From Peptococcaceae bacterium (lineage in GTDB: Bacteria; Bacillota; Desulfitobacteriia; Desulfitobacteriales; Syntrophobotulaceae): a stretch of DNA of 64,000 nucleotides. Location of the stretch: the NCBI GenBank assembly GCA_012517475.1, contig JAAYUV010000022.1, positions 25,150-89,149 on the forward strand, given 5' to 3'. A model generated the notes under the pieces. It saw only the letters and a program-made list of their open reading frames with translations. It was not told the DNA's origin and did not search any database. This document shows, one piece after another, positions 1 through 9,440 of the stretch (its first letter is position 1; each line of letters starts with the position of its first letter). The position numbers were made by a program, and so were the translations under genes.

Positions 1-963
1 TTCCAGTGGCCGGACAAAAATAAAGAACTTCTGCGATATCTGGCAATAAAATATTCACATCCCGAGTGGATGGTAAGCAGATGGTTAAAAAGATGGGGAG
101 CGGAGGAAACAGAAGAACTGTTGCAGGCCGATAATCATCCGTCGCCTACCTGTATTCGGGTTAATACATTGAAAACGACTCCGGAAAATCTTCAAGCAGC
201 GCTCATGGAAAAAGGCATAAAAGTTCAGCGGAGTTCCCGGGTCCCGGAGAGCCTATATATCGAAGATTTTGGAGCAATTGAAAAGCTGGAAGTCTTTACA
301 GGGGGGCATATGACGGTCCAGGATGAAAGTTCTCAGCTGGTGGCTCATATTTTAGACCCTGCTCCGGGAGACAGGGTATTGGATGTTTGCAGTGCTCCCG
401 GGGGTAAAACAACCCATCTTGCCCAAATCATGAAGAATACAGGCCAAATTATCGCTGTGGATTTGTACCCCCAAAAACTTCAGCTGGTCAATGAACTTGC
501 CCGGAGATTGGGGATTACCATTATCCATACTATTCCGGGCGATGCCAGGGAACTTGAGGGAATAGAAGGAAAATTCAACCGTGTCCTGGTGGATGCTCCG
601 TGTTCCGGTTTAGGAGTGATCCGGAGAAGGGCAGACCTTCGATGGCAGAAACGCGAAGATGAGATTAAAAAATTACCGGAATTGCAGCTTGCAATTCTGA
701 TGAAAGCATCCGAATATGTACTTCCCGGGGGGGAACTTGTGTATTCCACTTGTACAACAGAACCCGAGGAAAATTTTGAAGTTGTGAAAGCTTTTCGCAA
801 GATGAAACCGGAGTTTGAGCCGGTAGACATCTCTCAAAGCCTGCCTTTTGAGGTTACGGAGGAGAGAGACCTGGCACAACTGAAAAAAGGGGTATGGCAA
901 ATTTTACCCCATCATCACAGAATGGACGGTTTCTTCCTTTCGAAAATGAAATTAATGATGTAA
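1..963 (+). CDS. rsmB: 16S rRNA (cytosine-967-C5)-methyltransferase RsmB, 5' end outside window
   Basis: Methylates C967 of 16S rRNA using SAM. The frame is open from base 1 and the residues before the first Met (YSHPEWM, about 49-72) are typical RsmB, so the gene starts upstream of the window and the ATG at 70 is internal. Seen: SAM-binding motif DVCSAPGGKTTH near 385-420, the DAPCSGLG motif near 593-616 and the catalytic-cysteine motif YSTCTT near 736-753. The N-terminal NusB-like RNA-binding domain is mostly missing because of the window edge. It precedes rlmN, as in many Firmicutes where fmt-rsmB-rlmN-prpC-prkC are linked. Confidence 0.95.
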   Translation, partial: FQWPDKNKELLRYLAIKYSHPEWMVSRWLKRWGAEETEELLQADNHPSPTCIRVNTLKTTPENLQAALMEKGIKVQRSSRVPESLYIEDFGAIEKLEVFTGGHMTVQDESSQLVAHILDPAPGDRVLDVCSAPGGKTTHLAQIMKNTGQIIAVDLYPQKLQLVNELARRLGITIIHTIPGDARELEGIEGKFNRVLVDAPCSGLGVIRRRADLRWQKREDEIKKLPELQLAILMKASEYVLPGGELVYSTCTTEPEENFEVVKAFRKMKPEFEPVDISQSLPFEVTEERDLAQLKKGVWQILPHHHRMDGFFLSKMKLMM

Positions 964-1048
964 AGAAAATGGTTTATTCCAAAAGCCATTTTCTCCGGCG
1001 AATTGTCAGTATGTTTATAATGGAAGAATTGGGTGAATAATACTTAAT

Positions 1049-2131
1049 ATGGAAAAGATGGATTCTCGTTCCTTTCTGGAAGAAGAATTTGGGGAAATCT
1101 GTCTGGAAAATAACATTCGGAAATTCCGTTCCAGCCAGATTTTCAAATGGATCAACCAAAAAGGAGCTCATAACTGGGATGAAATGAGGAATATCGGTAA
1201 GGAAGACAAAGAAACGCTCAGCAGGGTTTTATTCATTCACCCTTTAGAAATTGTGAGGGAACAGCGTTCCCAGGATGGAACCCGCAAGTTTCTTTTTCGC
1301 CTGGCAGATGGAGAAAAGATTGAAACTGTACTGATGGACTATGACCCTCTGAATTCCAGAGACAGACACACCATTTGTGTATCAACTCAAGTAGGGTGCC
1401 CTGTGGGCTGCTCCTTTTGCGCCACCGGAATGGATGGATTTCGCAGAAATCTTACAGCAGGTGAGATTTCCGGACAGGTTCTGGACGTGATGAGGCGGGT
1501 GCAAGAGGAAGATCCTGAGTTTAAAGTGACCAATATCGTTTTTATGGGAATGGGTGAACCTTTTCTGAACTATGACGGGGTTATGAAGTCTATTCAGATC
1601 TTAAACAGTGAAAATGGGCAGAATATCGGCATGCGCAGGATGACCATCTCCACCAGCGGAGTCGCGCCAAAAATTATACAGCTTGCCCATGATAATCCAC
1701 AGGTGGGTTTGGCGGTTTCTCTTCATTCCTCAAGCGATGAGGTCAGGGATAGTCTGGTTCCCATGAACCGGAAATATCCCCTTGCTGTTCTCATGGAGGC
1801 TTGCAGGAAGTATACACACATGACAAACAGGAGAATTACATTTGAGGTAGCATTAAGTAATCAAAATGCCAGCAGGAAAGAAGCAGAACAGCTTGTCAGT
1901 TTGTTAAAAGGGATGACTGTTCATGTTAACCTTATACCGGTCAATCCTGTAAAAGGAAGTACAGTGAAAAGACCAGCCAAAGAGAATACCATGATGTTCA
2001 AGAGGGTTTTGGAAGCAGGCAAGATCCCTGTGTCAATCCGGGAGGAAAAAGGCTCGGATATCGATGCAGCCTGCGGCCAACTCAGACAGCGCTTGGAGTG
2101 TGAAGGTTATGAGTCTGTTAACCAGAGTTGA
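1049..2131 (+). CDS. rlmN: 23S rRNA (A2503-C2) / tRNA (A37-C2) methyltransferase RlmN
   Basis: Radical-SAM enzyme that methylates C2 of A2503 in 23S rRNA and of A37 in some tRNAs. The 360-aa product has the CxxxCxxC cluster motif (CPVGCSFC, about residues 117-124) that binds the 4Fe-4S centre, the MGMGEPFLNYD motif (about 170-180), and a C-terminal Cys in AACGQL (about 342) matching the conserved methyl-carrying cysteine. Full length for the family. The ribosome-binding site is weak. Its 3' end overlaps the next gene by 23 nt, which suggests translational coupling. Confidence 0.96.
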   Translation: MEKMDSRSFLEEEFGEICLENNIRKFRSSQIFKWINQKGAHNWDEMRNIGKEDKETLSRVLFIHPLEIVREQRSQDGTRKFLFRLADGEKIETVLMDYDPLNSRDRHTICVSTQVGCPVGCSFCATGMDGFRRNLTAGEISGQVLDVMRRVQEEDPEFKVTNIVFMGMGEPFLNYDGVMKSIQILNSENGQNIGMRRMTISTSGVAPKIIQLAHDNPQVGLAVSLHSSSDEVRDSLVPMNRKYPLAVLMEACRKYTHMTNRRITFEVALSNQNASRKEAEQLVSLLKGMTVHVNLIPVNPVKGSTVKRPAKENTMMFKRVLEAGKIPVSIREEKGSDIDAACGQLRQRLECEGYESVNQS

Positions 2132-2894
2132 GGGGGTTGCAGAATTTATTATTACCTATTTTTTTCGAAAGCCTGACGGAAATATACAGCCCGTTCATGT
2201 AGCAAAAGAACTATTAAGGGCAATGTTAAAAAATAAGCAGGTCAGCATTTCCAATGTGTATGTTCCCAACATCTACAAGGTCTTTGTTAATCCAACCGAT
2301 TACGCAATTCTGGAAAGCTTCGGAGAAACTTTCCGGGTTGAATTGGCCAAACATCTTTATGATGAGGGAAGAAAACAGGGGTATACTTTTCTTACTCTTC
2401 CGGTAGTGGAAATCAAAGCAGCCGAAGAGGTTTCCTTGGGTTGTACCAATATCCGGGCAGAGTTTAATGATTCCATTGTCGCTAACTGGGAAATACAAGA
2501 AGAAAAAGGAAATAATAAGACTGAAGAACTAGAAAAAACAACCATTCTGGTTGACAGTGTAAGATTAACGAGTTCATTAAGAGTCCATTCCAGCAGGAAA
2601 ACGCGTTCCTATCTAGAAATTATAAAAGGAAACGAAGAAGGAAAAATCTTCTATATTGATAAAGATGAAATTGTGGTAGGCCGGCATGAGGATTGCGATA
2701 TTGAAATACAGGATGCCGAGATCTCACGCAAACATCTAAAAATCTTTTTAGAGAACAGAAGGTGGTTTGTGCAGGATCTGGGCAGCACGAACGGGACTTA
2801 TGTCAATAAATTTCGGGTGGACAGGTATATGGTTCATCCAGGGGATAAGATCAAGGCCGGACAGACCCAATTTCGTTTTAATGTAGAAAAATAG
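2109..2894 (+). CDS. FHA domain protein with N-terminal DUF3662 (FhaA-like)
   Basis: Phosphothreonine-reader protein, presumably a partner of the kinase encoded downstream. The N-terminal ~120 residues (start MSLLTRVEG, then a stretch containing PVHVAKELLRAM) match the DUF3662/FhaA_N region. A variable linker follows, then a C-terminal FHA domain (about residues 185-260) with VGRHEDCDI, ISRKHL and DLGSTNGTYVN, which carry the phosphopeptide-binding Arg, Ser, His and Asn. An upstream in-frame ATG exists at 2064 deep inside rlmN. I prefer ATG 2109, with GGAG about 9 nt before it, because the family begins there. Confidence 0.88.
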   Translation: MSLLTRVEGVAEFIITYFFRKPDGNIQPVHVAKELLRAMLKNKQVSISNVYVPNIYKVFVNPTDYAILESFGETFRVELAKHLYDEGRKQGYTFLTLPVVEIKAAEEVSLGCTNIRAEFNDSIVANWEIQEEKGNNKTEELEKTTILVDSVRLTSSLRVHSSRKTRSYLEIIKGNEEGKIFYIDKDEIVVGRHEDCDIEIQDAEISRKHLKIFLENRRWFVQDLGSTNGTYVNKFRVDRYMVHPGDKIKAGQTQFRFNVEK

Positions 2895-2908
2895 AGCGGT
2901 GGTTTTCT

Positions 2909-3352
2909 ATGCAAATCATGACGGTTTTTGGAAGAATTCTGTTTGTTGGCTTTATTTATCTTTTTTTATTGCGGATTTTAACGGTAATGCTTGCAGATTT
3001 ACGGGCCAAAGGGGTACTCACCAAAGTAGAGTCTGACCTGGGTTGTCTGGAAGTTCTCAGCGGGTCTGAAACCCTGCCTAAAGGACGGAAGATCAGGATT
3101 GATTCCCGGGGACTTACGATTGGAAGGGGCAAACATAATGATATCGTAATGCCGGATCACTACTGTTCTTTGGATCATGCGGAATTCAAGCAAAGCAGGG
3201 GAATTACAACCCTGGAAGACGTAGGGAGTACAAATGGAACGTGGGTTAACGGAGAGAGAATAAATTCCCAGGTGCAGCTTGTCGCGGGGGATTTCATTAA
3301 AATTGGCAGTATCACTTTTCTTTATTCGAGGTGGAGAAATGAAAACAATTAG
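2909..3352 (+). CDS. Membrane-anchored FHA domain protein (FhaB-like)
   Basis: 147 aa. One N-terminal transmembrane segment (about residues 7-28, VFGRILFVGFIYLFLL) is followed by a cytoplasmic FHA domain (about 65-140) with LTIGRGKHNDIV, YCSLDHAEF and DVGSTNGTWVN. The Asp in SLDHAEF replaces the Arg often seen in SRxHA, while the core Arg, Ser, His and Asn positions remain. It lies between the larger FHA protein and the PP2C gene, overlaps the latter by 14 nt, and is in the position of FhaB of the actinobacterial fhaA-fhaB-pstP cluster. Role inferred: a membrane-localised reader of kinase output at the division or elongation site. Confidence 0.85.
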   Translation: MQIMTVFGRILFVGFIYLFLLRILTVMLADLRAKGVLTKVESDLGCLEVLSGSETLPKGRKIRIDSRGLTIGRGKHNDIVMPDHYCSLDHAEFKQSRGITTLEDVGSTNGTWVNGERINSQVQLVAGDFIKIGSITFLYSRWRNENN

Positions 3353-4079
3353 TATCTATGAAACCGGTTGTGTAAGAAAGAACAATGAAGATTCTTTTTT
3401 GATTCTTCCTGAGTTTAACTTGTTTGCCGTTGCTGACGGCATGGGGGGGCACAACGCGGGTGAGATTGCTTCCGCCCTTGCCATTGAAGAGTTAAGGAAA
3501 AAAGCTCCCGAACTCAATTTCATAGATACTGAGGGAATTCAGAATTGGATGCAGGAGACCATCAGTGAAGCCAACCGGGAAGTGTTCGAAGCTTCGTTTA
3601 GGGATAAACAAACCGAGGGGATGGGAACCACCTTGACAGCCCTGGTCATCAGGGACAAGAAAGCTGTGATCGGCCATGTCGGGGACAGCCGAATTTATCT
3701 CTGGCGGGACTCTGCGATTTCTCTTCTTTCTGAAGATCATTCCATGGTAAATGAGCTTGTCCGGCTTGGGCAGCTTACAGAGGAAAAAGCCAGGAATCAC
3801 CCGCATAAAAATGTTCTGTCCCGGGCTCTGGGAGTAGACAGGACAACGACAATCGATTGTTATCAACTGGAGGTGCAGGAGGATGATGTTCTTCTTCTCT
3901 GCACGGACGGTTTAACCAATATGATAGACGACGAAGAGATGGCTTCAGAATTTTCAGTGCCGGGAACCTGGGAAGATCACCTGGAGAACCTGAAAAAAAT
4001 CGTAATACAACGGGGAGCCCCCGATAATTTTACAGCGGTATGCTGCGTTTTGGAGCGGTGTGAAAATAATGCTTTATAG
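3339..4079 (+). CDS. prpC: PP2C-family Ser/Thr protein phosphatase (PrpC/Stp)
   Basis: Metal-dependent phosphatase that reverses phosphorylation by the downstream PASTA kinase. The 246-aa protein shows all PP2C signatures in order: RKNNEDSF, VADGMGGHNAGE (metal-binding Asp), GMGTTL, GHVGDSRIYL, LLLCTDGLTNM and PDNFTAV. I start it at ATG 3339 (MKTISIYETG), which has GGTGGAG just upstream and gives the usual family length. An in-frame start at 3279 would add 20 residues inside the preceding FHA gene. It overlaps both neighbours, so the fha-prpC-ftsW genes look translationally coupled. Confidence 0.94.
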   Translation: MKTISIYETGCVRKNNEDSFLILPEFNLFAVADGMGGHNAGEIASALAIEELRKKAPELNFIDTEGIQNWMQETISEANREVFEASFRDKQTEGMGTTLTALVIRDKKAVIGHVGDSRIYLWRDSAISLLSEDHSMVNELVRLGQLTEEKARNHPHKNVLSRALGVDRTTTIDCYQLEVQEDDVLLLCTDGLTNMIDDEEMASEFSVPGTWEDHLENLKKIVIQRGAPDNFTAVCCVLERCENNAL

Positions 4080-5358
4080 TTTTTCACTGCGCATTCTTAC
4101 CCTGGCCATTCTATGGACTGGTTTGGGCGTGCTGAAGTCAAATGACATATTAAACAGTCAGTTTCTCTGGCAGGCTGCAGTATTTTCTGTTCTGGTGCTG
4201 GCAGGGGTCTTTGTCGAGTACTTTTTTGGTTATGACGGGGACCAAAATTTATTGCCTGTTGTTCAGACCATCCTGGCCATAGGACTGGTCTTTCTTATAA
4301 GAATAAAGCCTTCCATGGCGGAGGATCAATTTGTTTGGGCCAATATCGGTCTGCTGGTTTTCTATTTTGTGCTATTCGGATTGAGAGATTACCGAAAACT
4401 GGGGAGCTATCAATATCTTTGGGGGCTGGCAGCTTTGCTTTTGCTCTTCATCACGTTTTTATTTGGAACGACTATTAACGGGGCGACGAGTTGGATCCGT
4501 TTCGGACAATTTGGCTTTCAGGCCGAAGAACTAGTAAAGGTTGCTCTTCTTCTTTTTATGTCATCATACCTTGATCAAAACAAAGAACTTTTGCGGTTTG
4601 GAACAATTCAAGCCGGAAGATTTTCTATCCCCGATAAGAGAACCTTAGGACCATTTATTTTTATTGGTGTTTTTGTTCTTGGCCTTTTGGCGGCTCAAAA
4701 AAGCTTGGGTACAGCGTTGGTGTTTTTCCTTCTGATGGTGTTTATTATCTATATGGTCACAGAAAGGCTGCTGTATCTTTTCTTTTCTGTCCCGGTTGTC
4801 ATCTTAACAGGGACCGCAGGTTATTTTCTTTTCGGCCATGTCAGGGTAAGGGTGGCGACCTGGCTCAATCCCTGGGTGGATTCCAACGGGGGCGGATTTC
4901 AGATTGCCCAATCTATTTTTGCAATAAGCGGGGGGAGACTACTCGGAACCGGGCTTGGTAACGGAATCGGGGCTTATCAGATTCCTCACGCCGATACAGA
5001 TTTTATTTTTTCAGTGATTGCAGAAGAACTTGGTTTTCTGGGGGCCATGGCGGTAATCTGCCTGTTCATTATGATTGTTTTACGGGCTTTTGCTGTGAGT
5101 ATGAGAGCGGTTGACAGGTTCGGACAGATCCTGGCGGCAGGGATAGGTATACTGATCGGTGTGGAAGCACTGATTATACTGGCGGGGGTAACCAAAATGC
5201 TTCCGCTTACGGGACTTCCTCTTCCCTGGATGAGTTATGGAGGCAGCTCGATGCTCGTTCACTTCTTTTTGTTAGGACTGCTGGCCAATATTTCCCATAG
5301 CTCTTCTTTTTCCCTGAATGAGGTTCAAATCGGAAAGCGGGCGGGTGCTTTAGGATGA
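4060..5358 (+). CDS. FtsW/RodA/SpoVE family peptidoglycan glycosyltransferase
   Basis: SEDS-family polytopic membrane protein that polymerises lipid II together with a class B PBP. 432 aa with about ten hydrophobic segments. Family signatures are present: TINGATSWIRFGQFGFQ, EELVKVALLL, SLGTALVFF, a long extracytoplasmic loop with HADTDFIFSVIAEELGF, and LPLTGLPLPWMSYGGSS near the C-terminus. GTG 4060 follows TGGAGC closely; ATG 4069 is the alternative start. The next gene is a class B transpeptidase overlapping by 4 nt, so the pair is probably a cognate SEDS-PBP synthase. Whether it is septal (FtsW) or elongation (RodA) type cannot be settled from sequence alone. Confidence 0.9.
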   Translation: MKIMLYSFSLRILTLAILWTGLGVLKSNDILNSQFLWQAAVFSVLVLAGVFVEYFFGYDGDQNLLPVVQTILAIGLVFLIRIKPSMAEDQFVWANIGLLVFYFVLFGLRDYRKLGSYQYLWGLAALLLLFITFLFGTTINGATSWIRFGQFGFQAEELVKVALLLFMSSYLDQNKELLRFGTIQAGRFSIPDKRTLGPFIFIGVFVLGLLAAQKSLGTALVFFLLMVFIIYMVTERLLYLFFSVPVVILTGTAGYFLFGHVRVRVATWLNPWVDSNGGGFQIAQSIFAISGGRLLGTGLGNGIGAYQIPHADTDFIFSVIAEELGFLGAMAVICLFIMIVLRAFAVSMRAVDRFGQILAAGIGILIGVEALIILAGVTKMLPLTGLPLPWMSYGGSSMLVHFFLLGLLANISHSSSFSLNEVQIGKRAGALG

Positions 5359-6767
5359 ATGGCATTCGAAAAATTGCTTTGATTATTGTCTTCAGCTTTA
5401 TATTCCTCTCTCTTGGCCTTGTCTACTGGCAGGTCGTAAACGCTGATACCATGCTGGACCATCCTGCAAACCGCAGAACAATATATATGGAAAAAAGGAT
5501 TACCCGGGGCGGCATTTACGATCGCAGCGGGGTTGTTCTGGCTCAAACCCAGAAAGATGGCAACACAAAAGTTCGTGTTTATCCCCAAAGAGATCTGTTT
5601 CAACCCCTATTAGGATATACAAGTATTCAATATGGATCATCCGGCTTAGAGGCGACTCAAGCGGCGACACTATTGGGGATGAATGATACATCCGTTCTTA
5701 GAAAAATCCAGAATACCTTCGATTTGGAACGTCAGGGAAATGATCTCATTCTGACTCTGGATTCCCGCTTGCAAGAGGCTGCTTATCAAGGGCTTAAAGG
5801 GAAAACCGGAGCGGTGGTAGCGATTGACCCGCGGAACGGCGATGTTTTGGCTTTGGTCAGCCAGCCGAGTTTTGATGCCAATAAGTTAAATGAGGAATGG
5901 AATAAGATCATGAATCAAGAAGGAAGCCCTCTGCTGAACCATGCCTTAGCACTCTTTCCTCCCGGATCGATTATGAAGGTTGTGACCTCCGCTGCCTTAT
6001 TCCAGGCAGGTTTGGATACCACCGAACTTTACAATTGTCAAGGGTCCACGGTCATCAACGGTCAAACAATTATGGAGCAAAATGAAAAGGCTCATGGCTG
6101 GGTTAATTACGACCTGGCTCTGGCCTATTCCTGTAACACGTATTTTGCTGTGCATGGAATTGTTGCCGGAGAAAAAAATTTCCTTAATGCGGCATCCGTA
6201 TTTGGATTTGGCCGGGAAATACCCTCTGAACTGAATATACCGGTTAGTTCTGTTACCAGGAATAAGGCCTTGCCCGAAAACCTTAACCTGAATCTTTTTG
6301 CCGCAAGTACTTTCGGGCAGGGAGAAGTCATGGTAAGTCCCTTCCATGTTGCCCTGATTGCAGCGGGAGTTGCAAATAAAGGGAAAATAATGGTACCTCA
6401 TCTCATTGACAGAGTCACAGATTCCAAGCAAAATATAATATATGAGAGTAAACCTGAAGTTTGGTTAAATCCGCTCAGTGAAGACCAGGCAGAAAAAGTA
6501 AAGAGCGCGATGATTCTGGCGGTTGATAAAGGGACTGCTTCTCCGGGAGCCATACCAGGGGTCCAGGTTGCCGCGAAGACGGGGTCGGCCGAGCCCGGCG
6601 GTAACCAAAAAACGCACGCTTGGTATATTGCTTTTGCACCGGCTGAACAACCCAAAATTGCAGTGGCTGTTTTGATAGAACACGGCGGGACCGGTGGCGG
6701 TACCGCGGCTCCTATAGCCAAAGCGGTGATAGAAAAAGCACTGGAAATGAAAGAAGGTGATAAATAG
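5355..6767 (+). CDS. Class B penicillin-binding protein (PbpA-like transpeptidase)
   Basis: Cross-links peptidoglycan outside the membrane. An N-terminal uncleaved anchor (about residues 7-28) is followed by the PBP dimerisation region (RGGIYDRSGVVLA, about 51-63). The transpeptidase domain has SxxK at S205-K208 (GSIMK), SxN at S259-N261 (SCN) and KTG at 408-410. There are no C-terminal PASTA repeats. Its length (470 aa) resembles mycobacterial PbpA. ATGA overlap with the SEDS gene and a 1-nt overlap with the kinase gene place it in one operon with its regulators. Confidence 0.93.
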   Translation: MNGIRKIALIIVFSFIFLSLGLVYWQVVNADTMLDHPANRRTIYMEKRITRGGIYDRSGVVLAQTQKDGNTKVRVYPQRDLFQPLLGYTSIQYGSSGLEATQAATLLGMNDTSVLRKIQNTFDLERQGNDLILTLDSRLQEAAYQGLKGKTGAVVAIDPRNGDVLALVSQPSFDANKLNEEWNKIMNQEGSPLLNHALALFPPGSIMKVVTSAALFQAGLDTTELYNCQGSTVINGQTIMEQNEKAHGWVNYDLALAYSCNTYFAVHGIVAGEKNFLNAASVFGFGREIPSELNIPVSSVTRNKALPENLNLNLFAASTFGQGEVMVSPFHVALIAAGVANKGKIMVPHLIDRVTDSKQNIIYESKPEVWLNPLSEDQAEKVKSAMILAVDKGTASPGAIPGVQVAAKTGSAEPGGNQKTHAWYIAFAPAEQPKIAVAVLIEHGGTGGGTAAPIAKAVIEKALEMKEGDK

Positions 6768-8449
6768 TGGACAGGATGTACGGTGGGCGATATCAAATAG
6801 AAGAGAAAATCGGGGCGGGCGGGATGGCTATTGTTTATAAGGCCAAAGACACTCTTCTGAACAGAACGGTTGCCATCAAAGTTCTTAGAGAACAATTCGC
6901 TTCCGACGACGGTTTTATTCGCCGGTTTCGCCGGGAAGCTCAGTCTGCTGCTAGTTTATCCCATCAGAATATTGTGTCCATCTATGATGTCGGAAAAGAC
7001 GGGCAAGAAGATTATATTGTCATGGAATGCGTCAGGGGCATGACCTTAAAAGATATGATCCGCAACCAAGCGCCTTTTTCTCCTGAAAAAGCAATTCACA
7101 TCGCTTACCAAATTGGTGAAGCCCTTGCCCATGCGCATGCCAACCATATTATTCACCGTGATATTAAACCACAAAATATTCTTATTACTTTAGACGGAAA
7201 GGTCAAAGTTACGGATTTTGGCATAGCCAGGGCTGCATCTGCATCTACCTTGACCCATACGGGAGACATTGTGGGGTCGGTGCATTATTTATCGCCTGAA
7301 CAAGCTAAAGGTGCTCAAACAAACGAGCAATCCGATATTTATTCTCTCGGTATTATCCTCTACGAAATGATTACCGGTAAACTCCCGTATGATGGGGATA
7401 CTCCCATTACCATTGCCCTGAAACATATTCAGGAGGAAGCAGAGCAACCCGGTAAAATCGTTTCCGGAGTCTCTTCCGAGCTTAACACAGTTATTATGAA
7501 GGCCTTAGCCAAATCTGTAGATGACCGGTATAAAACAGCGAATGAATTCCTGGGTGATCTGGATAAAATCTTAACCGGCCAGACCATTATTTGGGAGAAA
7601 AAGCTTGCTTTGGAATCCCCGGATTCTCTTCAGACTCAGGTTCATAAGGGATTACGGGATAAAATCGCTGCTGCCAATAAAGGGGATTTGGAAGATACAC
7701 TGCATAAACCCAGAAAAACCAAAAAAGTATCCGCGGCAATCTATGCCCTTCTGGTTATTTTAGTTGTATCAGGGATCTCGTTTGCGATTTGGAACTATAT
7801 GTATGTTCCCGATGTAAAGGTTCCTGATTTGAAAGGACTGACATTAGAACAAGCTTCTGTAAAGCTCAAAAAAGAGCGCTTGAACTTAGGTCAAAATGTA
7901 CAATTTGCTTTTAGTGATGCGGTGGAAGCCGACAAGATTATTGCACAAAATTACGAACCCAATACCATGGTAAAGGTAGGCAGAACAATTGATGTGACGG
8001 TAAGTAAAGGAATGCAGATCATAGAATTGCCGGATGTTACCACAAACAACCCGGAAGTGGAAAACGCCGTAAATACCATCCGTGCGGCCGGATTTGACGG
8101 GGAGATAATCTTTAGGGAAATGCTCCATCCCACTACTCCCCAAGGAAAAGTAATCGGTCAGAACCCGGCGCCTAAGTCCAAGTGGCCGAAGAACGGCAGA
8201 ATTGAACTTTTTGTCAGTAAGGGGATTGAGCTGACGATTGCCGTCATGCCGGATGTTACCGGAATGTCTGCAGAGGAAGCGAAGTCTATTTTGGAGGCAT
8301 ATAAATTAATTGTTACGGCAGATACGGAGGGTTCTCTTCTCTTTCCGCCTAATGCGGTCATTACTACCCAGCCGGGACCAGGAAAACCGGTTAAACAGGG
8401 GACGGAAGCAAAAATGATCGTATCTTTGGGACCGGGCCCGCCTCCGTAA
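6767..8449 (+). CDS. prkC: PASTA-domain Ser/Thr protein kinase (PrkC/PknB family)
   Basis: Hanks-type kinase that senses muropeptides or lipid II through extracellular PASTA repeats. It controls cell-wall synthesis and, in spore formers, germination. 560 aa. The kinase domain (about 8-270) has the Gly loop GAGGMA, VAIK (K38), HRDIKPQN (D132), DFG (150-152) and a Thr-rich activation loop before SPEQA. A single TM segment lies near 315-340 (IYALLVILVVSGISFAIW), followed by three PASTA repeats to the C-terminus. GTG start with GAAGGTG upstream, overlapping the PBP stop by 1 nt. ATG 6776 is the alternative start. Confidence 0.96.
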   Translation: MDRMYGGRYQIEEKIGAGGMAIVYKAKDTLLNRTVAIKVLREQFASDDGFIRRFRREAQSAASLSHQNIVSIYDVGKDGQEDYIVMECVRGMTLKDMIRNQAPFSPEKAIHIAYQIGEALAHAHANHIIHRDIKPQNILITLDGKVKVTDFGIARAASASTLTHTGDIVGSVHYLSPEQAKGAQTNEQSDIYSLGIILYEMITGKLPYDGDTPITIALKHIQEEAEQPGKIVSGVSSELNTVIMKALAKSVDDRYKTANEFLGDLDKILTGQTIIWEKKLALESPDSLQTQVHKGLRDKIAAANKGDLEDTLHKPRKTKKVSAAIYALLVILVVSGISFAIWNYMYVPDVKVPDLKGLTLEQASVKLKKERLNLGQNVQFAFSDAVEADKIIAQNYEPNTMVKVGRTIDVTVSKGMQIIELPDVTTNNPEVENAVNTIRAAGFDGEIIFREMLHPTTPQGKVIGQNPAPKSKWPKNGRIELFVSKGIELTIAVMPDVTGMSAEEAKSILEAYKLIVTADTEGSLLFPPNAVITTQPGPGKPVKQGTEAKMIVSLGPGPPP

Positions 8450-8547
8450 AAAGGGGAACCTTCTTAATAACGAAGGAAGATTCAAAAAGAGTTTACATTT
8501 AAGATGCGGAATTTCACTTTGATTTTGGGGGAAAAACTAAAAACGAT

Positions 8548-9420
8548 ATGCAGGTTCAGGGAATATTGATGAAAGGATATGCGGGTTTTTATTATGTTTA
8601 TGCTAATGACCGGGTATGGGAATGCTCCTTGCGCGGTCGTTTTCGTGTCAAAAAACAAGACTTTATTCCGGGAGACAGGGTCCTTATTTTGGAAGGGGCA
8701 GGGGACAAGGCTACGATTGAAGAAGTGTCGGAACGCCGCAACTTCCTGGTAAGACCGAATATCGCCAATGTCGACCAGGCCATTGTCGTATCTGCATTAA
8801 CAAAGCCTGATCCGGATTATAATCTGCTTGACAGGCTTTTAGTCCAGATCGCCAGGGCAGGAATCGATATTCTTATTGTTTTTACCAAGGTGGACTTGGT
8901 TGCAGAACCTGTTTATCCAACAATAGAATACTATCGCCAAATTGGTTACAAGGTTTTGGTTGTGTCCAATAAAACGCGTCAAGGAATAGATCAAATCAAA
9001 GAATGCCTGAAAGAACGTGTATCTGTTTTAGCAGGTCCTTCAGGTTCCGGTAAATCGAGCCTGTTAAATTCGCTTGACCCCCTCAGAGAACGAAAAACCG
9101 GGGAAGTAAGTCAAAAAATTGGAAGAGGGAAACATACCACCCGGCATGTCGAGCTGATATCTGTTGCCGGAGGACTGGTCGCGGATACTCCGGGCTTTTC
9201 TTCTCTTTACCTGCCGGAAATGAAAAGGGAAGAACTGCAATCCTATTTCAGGGAATTTGAAAAATATAGAGGAGAATGCCGTTTTAAGACTTGTCTGCAT
9301 GATAAAGAGCCGGACTGCGCGGTAAAAAACGCACTTCAGAACAACGAGATTTTAAGCTCGAGATATGAAAACTATATTCAGTTTTTAAAGGAAGTCATCG
9401 AGAACGAAAGAAAGTATTAA
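8548..9420 (+). CDS. rsgA: Ribosome small-subunit-dependent GTPase RsgA
   Basis: Circularly permuted GTPase that checks late 30S subunit maturation. 290 aa: N-terminal OB fold (about 1-65), G4 motif TKVD, then the P-loop GPSGSGKSS (about 167-175), GRGKHTTRHV (switch), DTPGFSS (G3), and a C-terminal zinc-binding stretch with Cys, Cys, His, Cys (CRFKTCLHDKEPDC). Placed between prkC and rpe, as in Bacillus subtilis and many clostridia. It is followed by a strong terminator, so the cell-wall/kinase operon probably ends here. Confidence 0.95.
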   Translation: MQVQGILMKGYAGFYYVYANDRVWECSLRGRFRVKKQDFIPGDRVLILEGAGDKATIEEVSERRNFLVRPNIANVDQAIVVSALTKPDPDYNLLDRLLVQIARAGIDILIVFTKVDLVAEPVYPTIEYYRQIGYKVLVVSNKTRQGIDQIKECLKERVSVLAGPSGSGKSSLLNSLDPLRERKTGEVSQKIGRGKHTTRHVELISVAGGLVADTPGFSSLYLPEMKREELQSYFREFEKYRGECRFKTCLHDKEPDCAVKNALQNNEILSSRYENYIQFLKEVIENERKY

Positions 9421-9440
9421 ACCTATTTGATTTGATGGAA

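Noticed and set aside
964..1048. Hairpin AAAATGG/CCATTTT between rsmB and rlmN as a terminator
   Set aside because: Short stem, no T tract, and the two genes normally belong to one operon.
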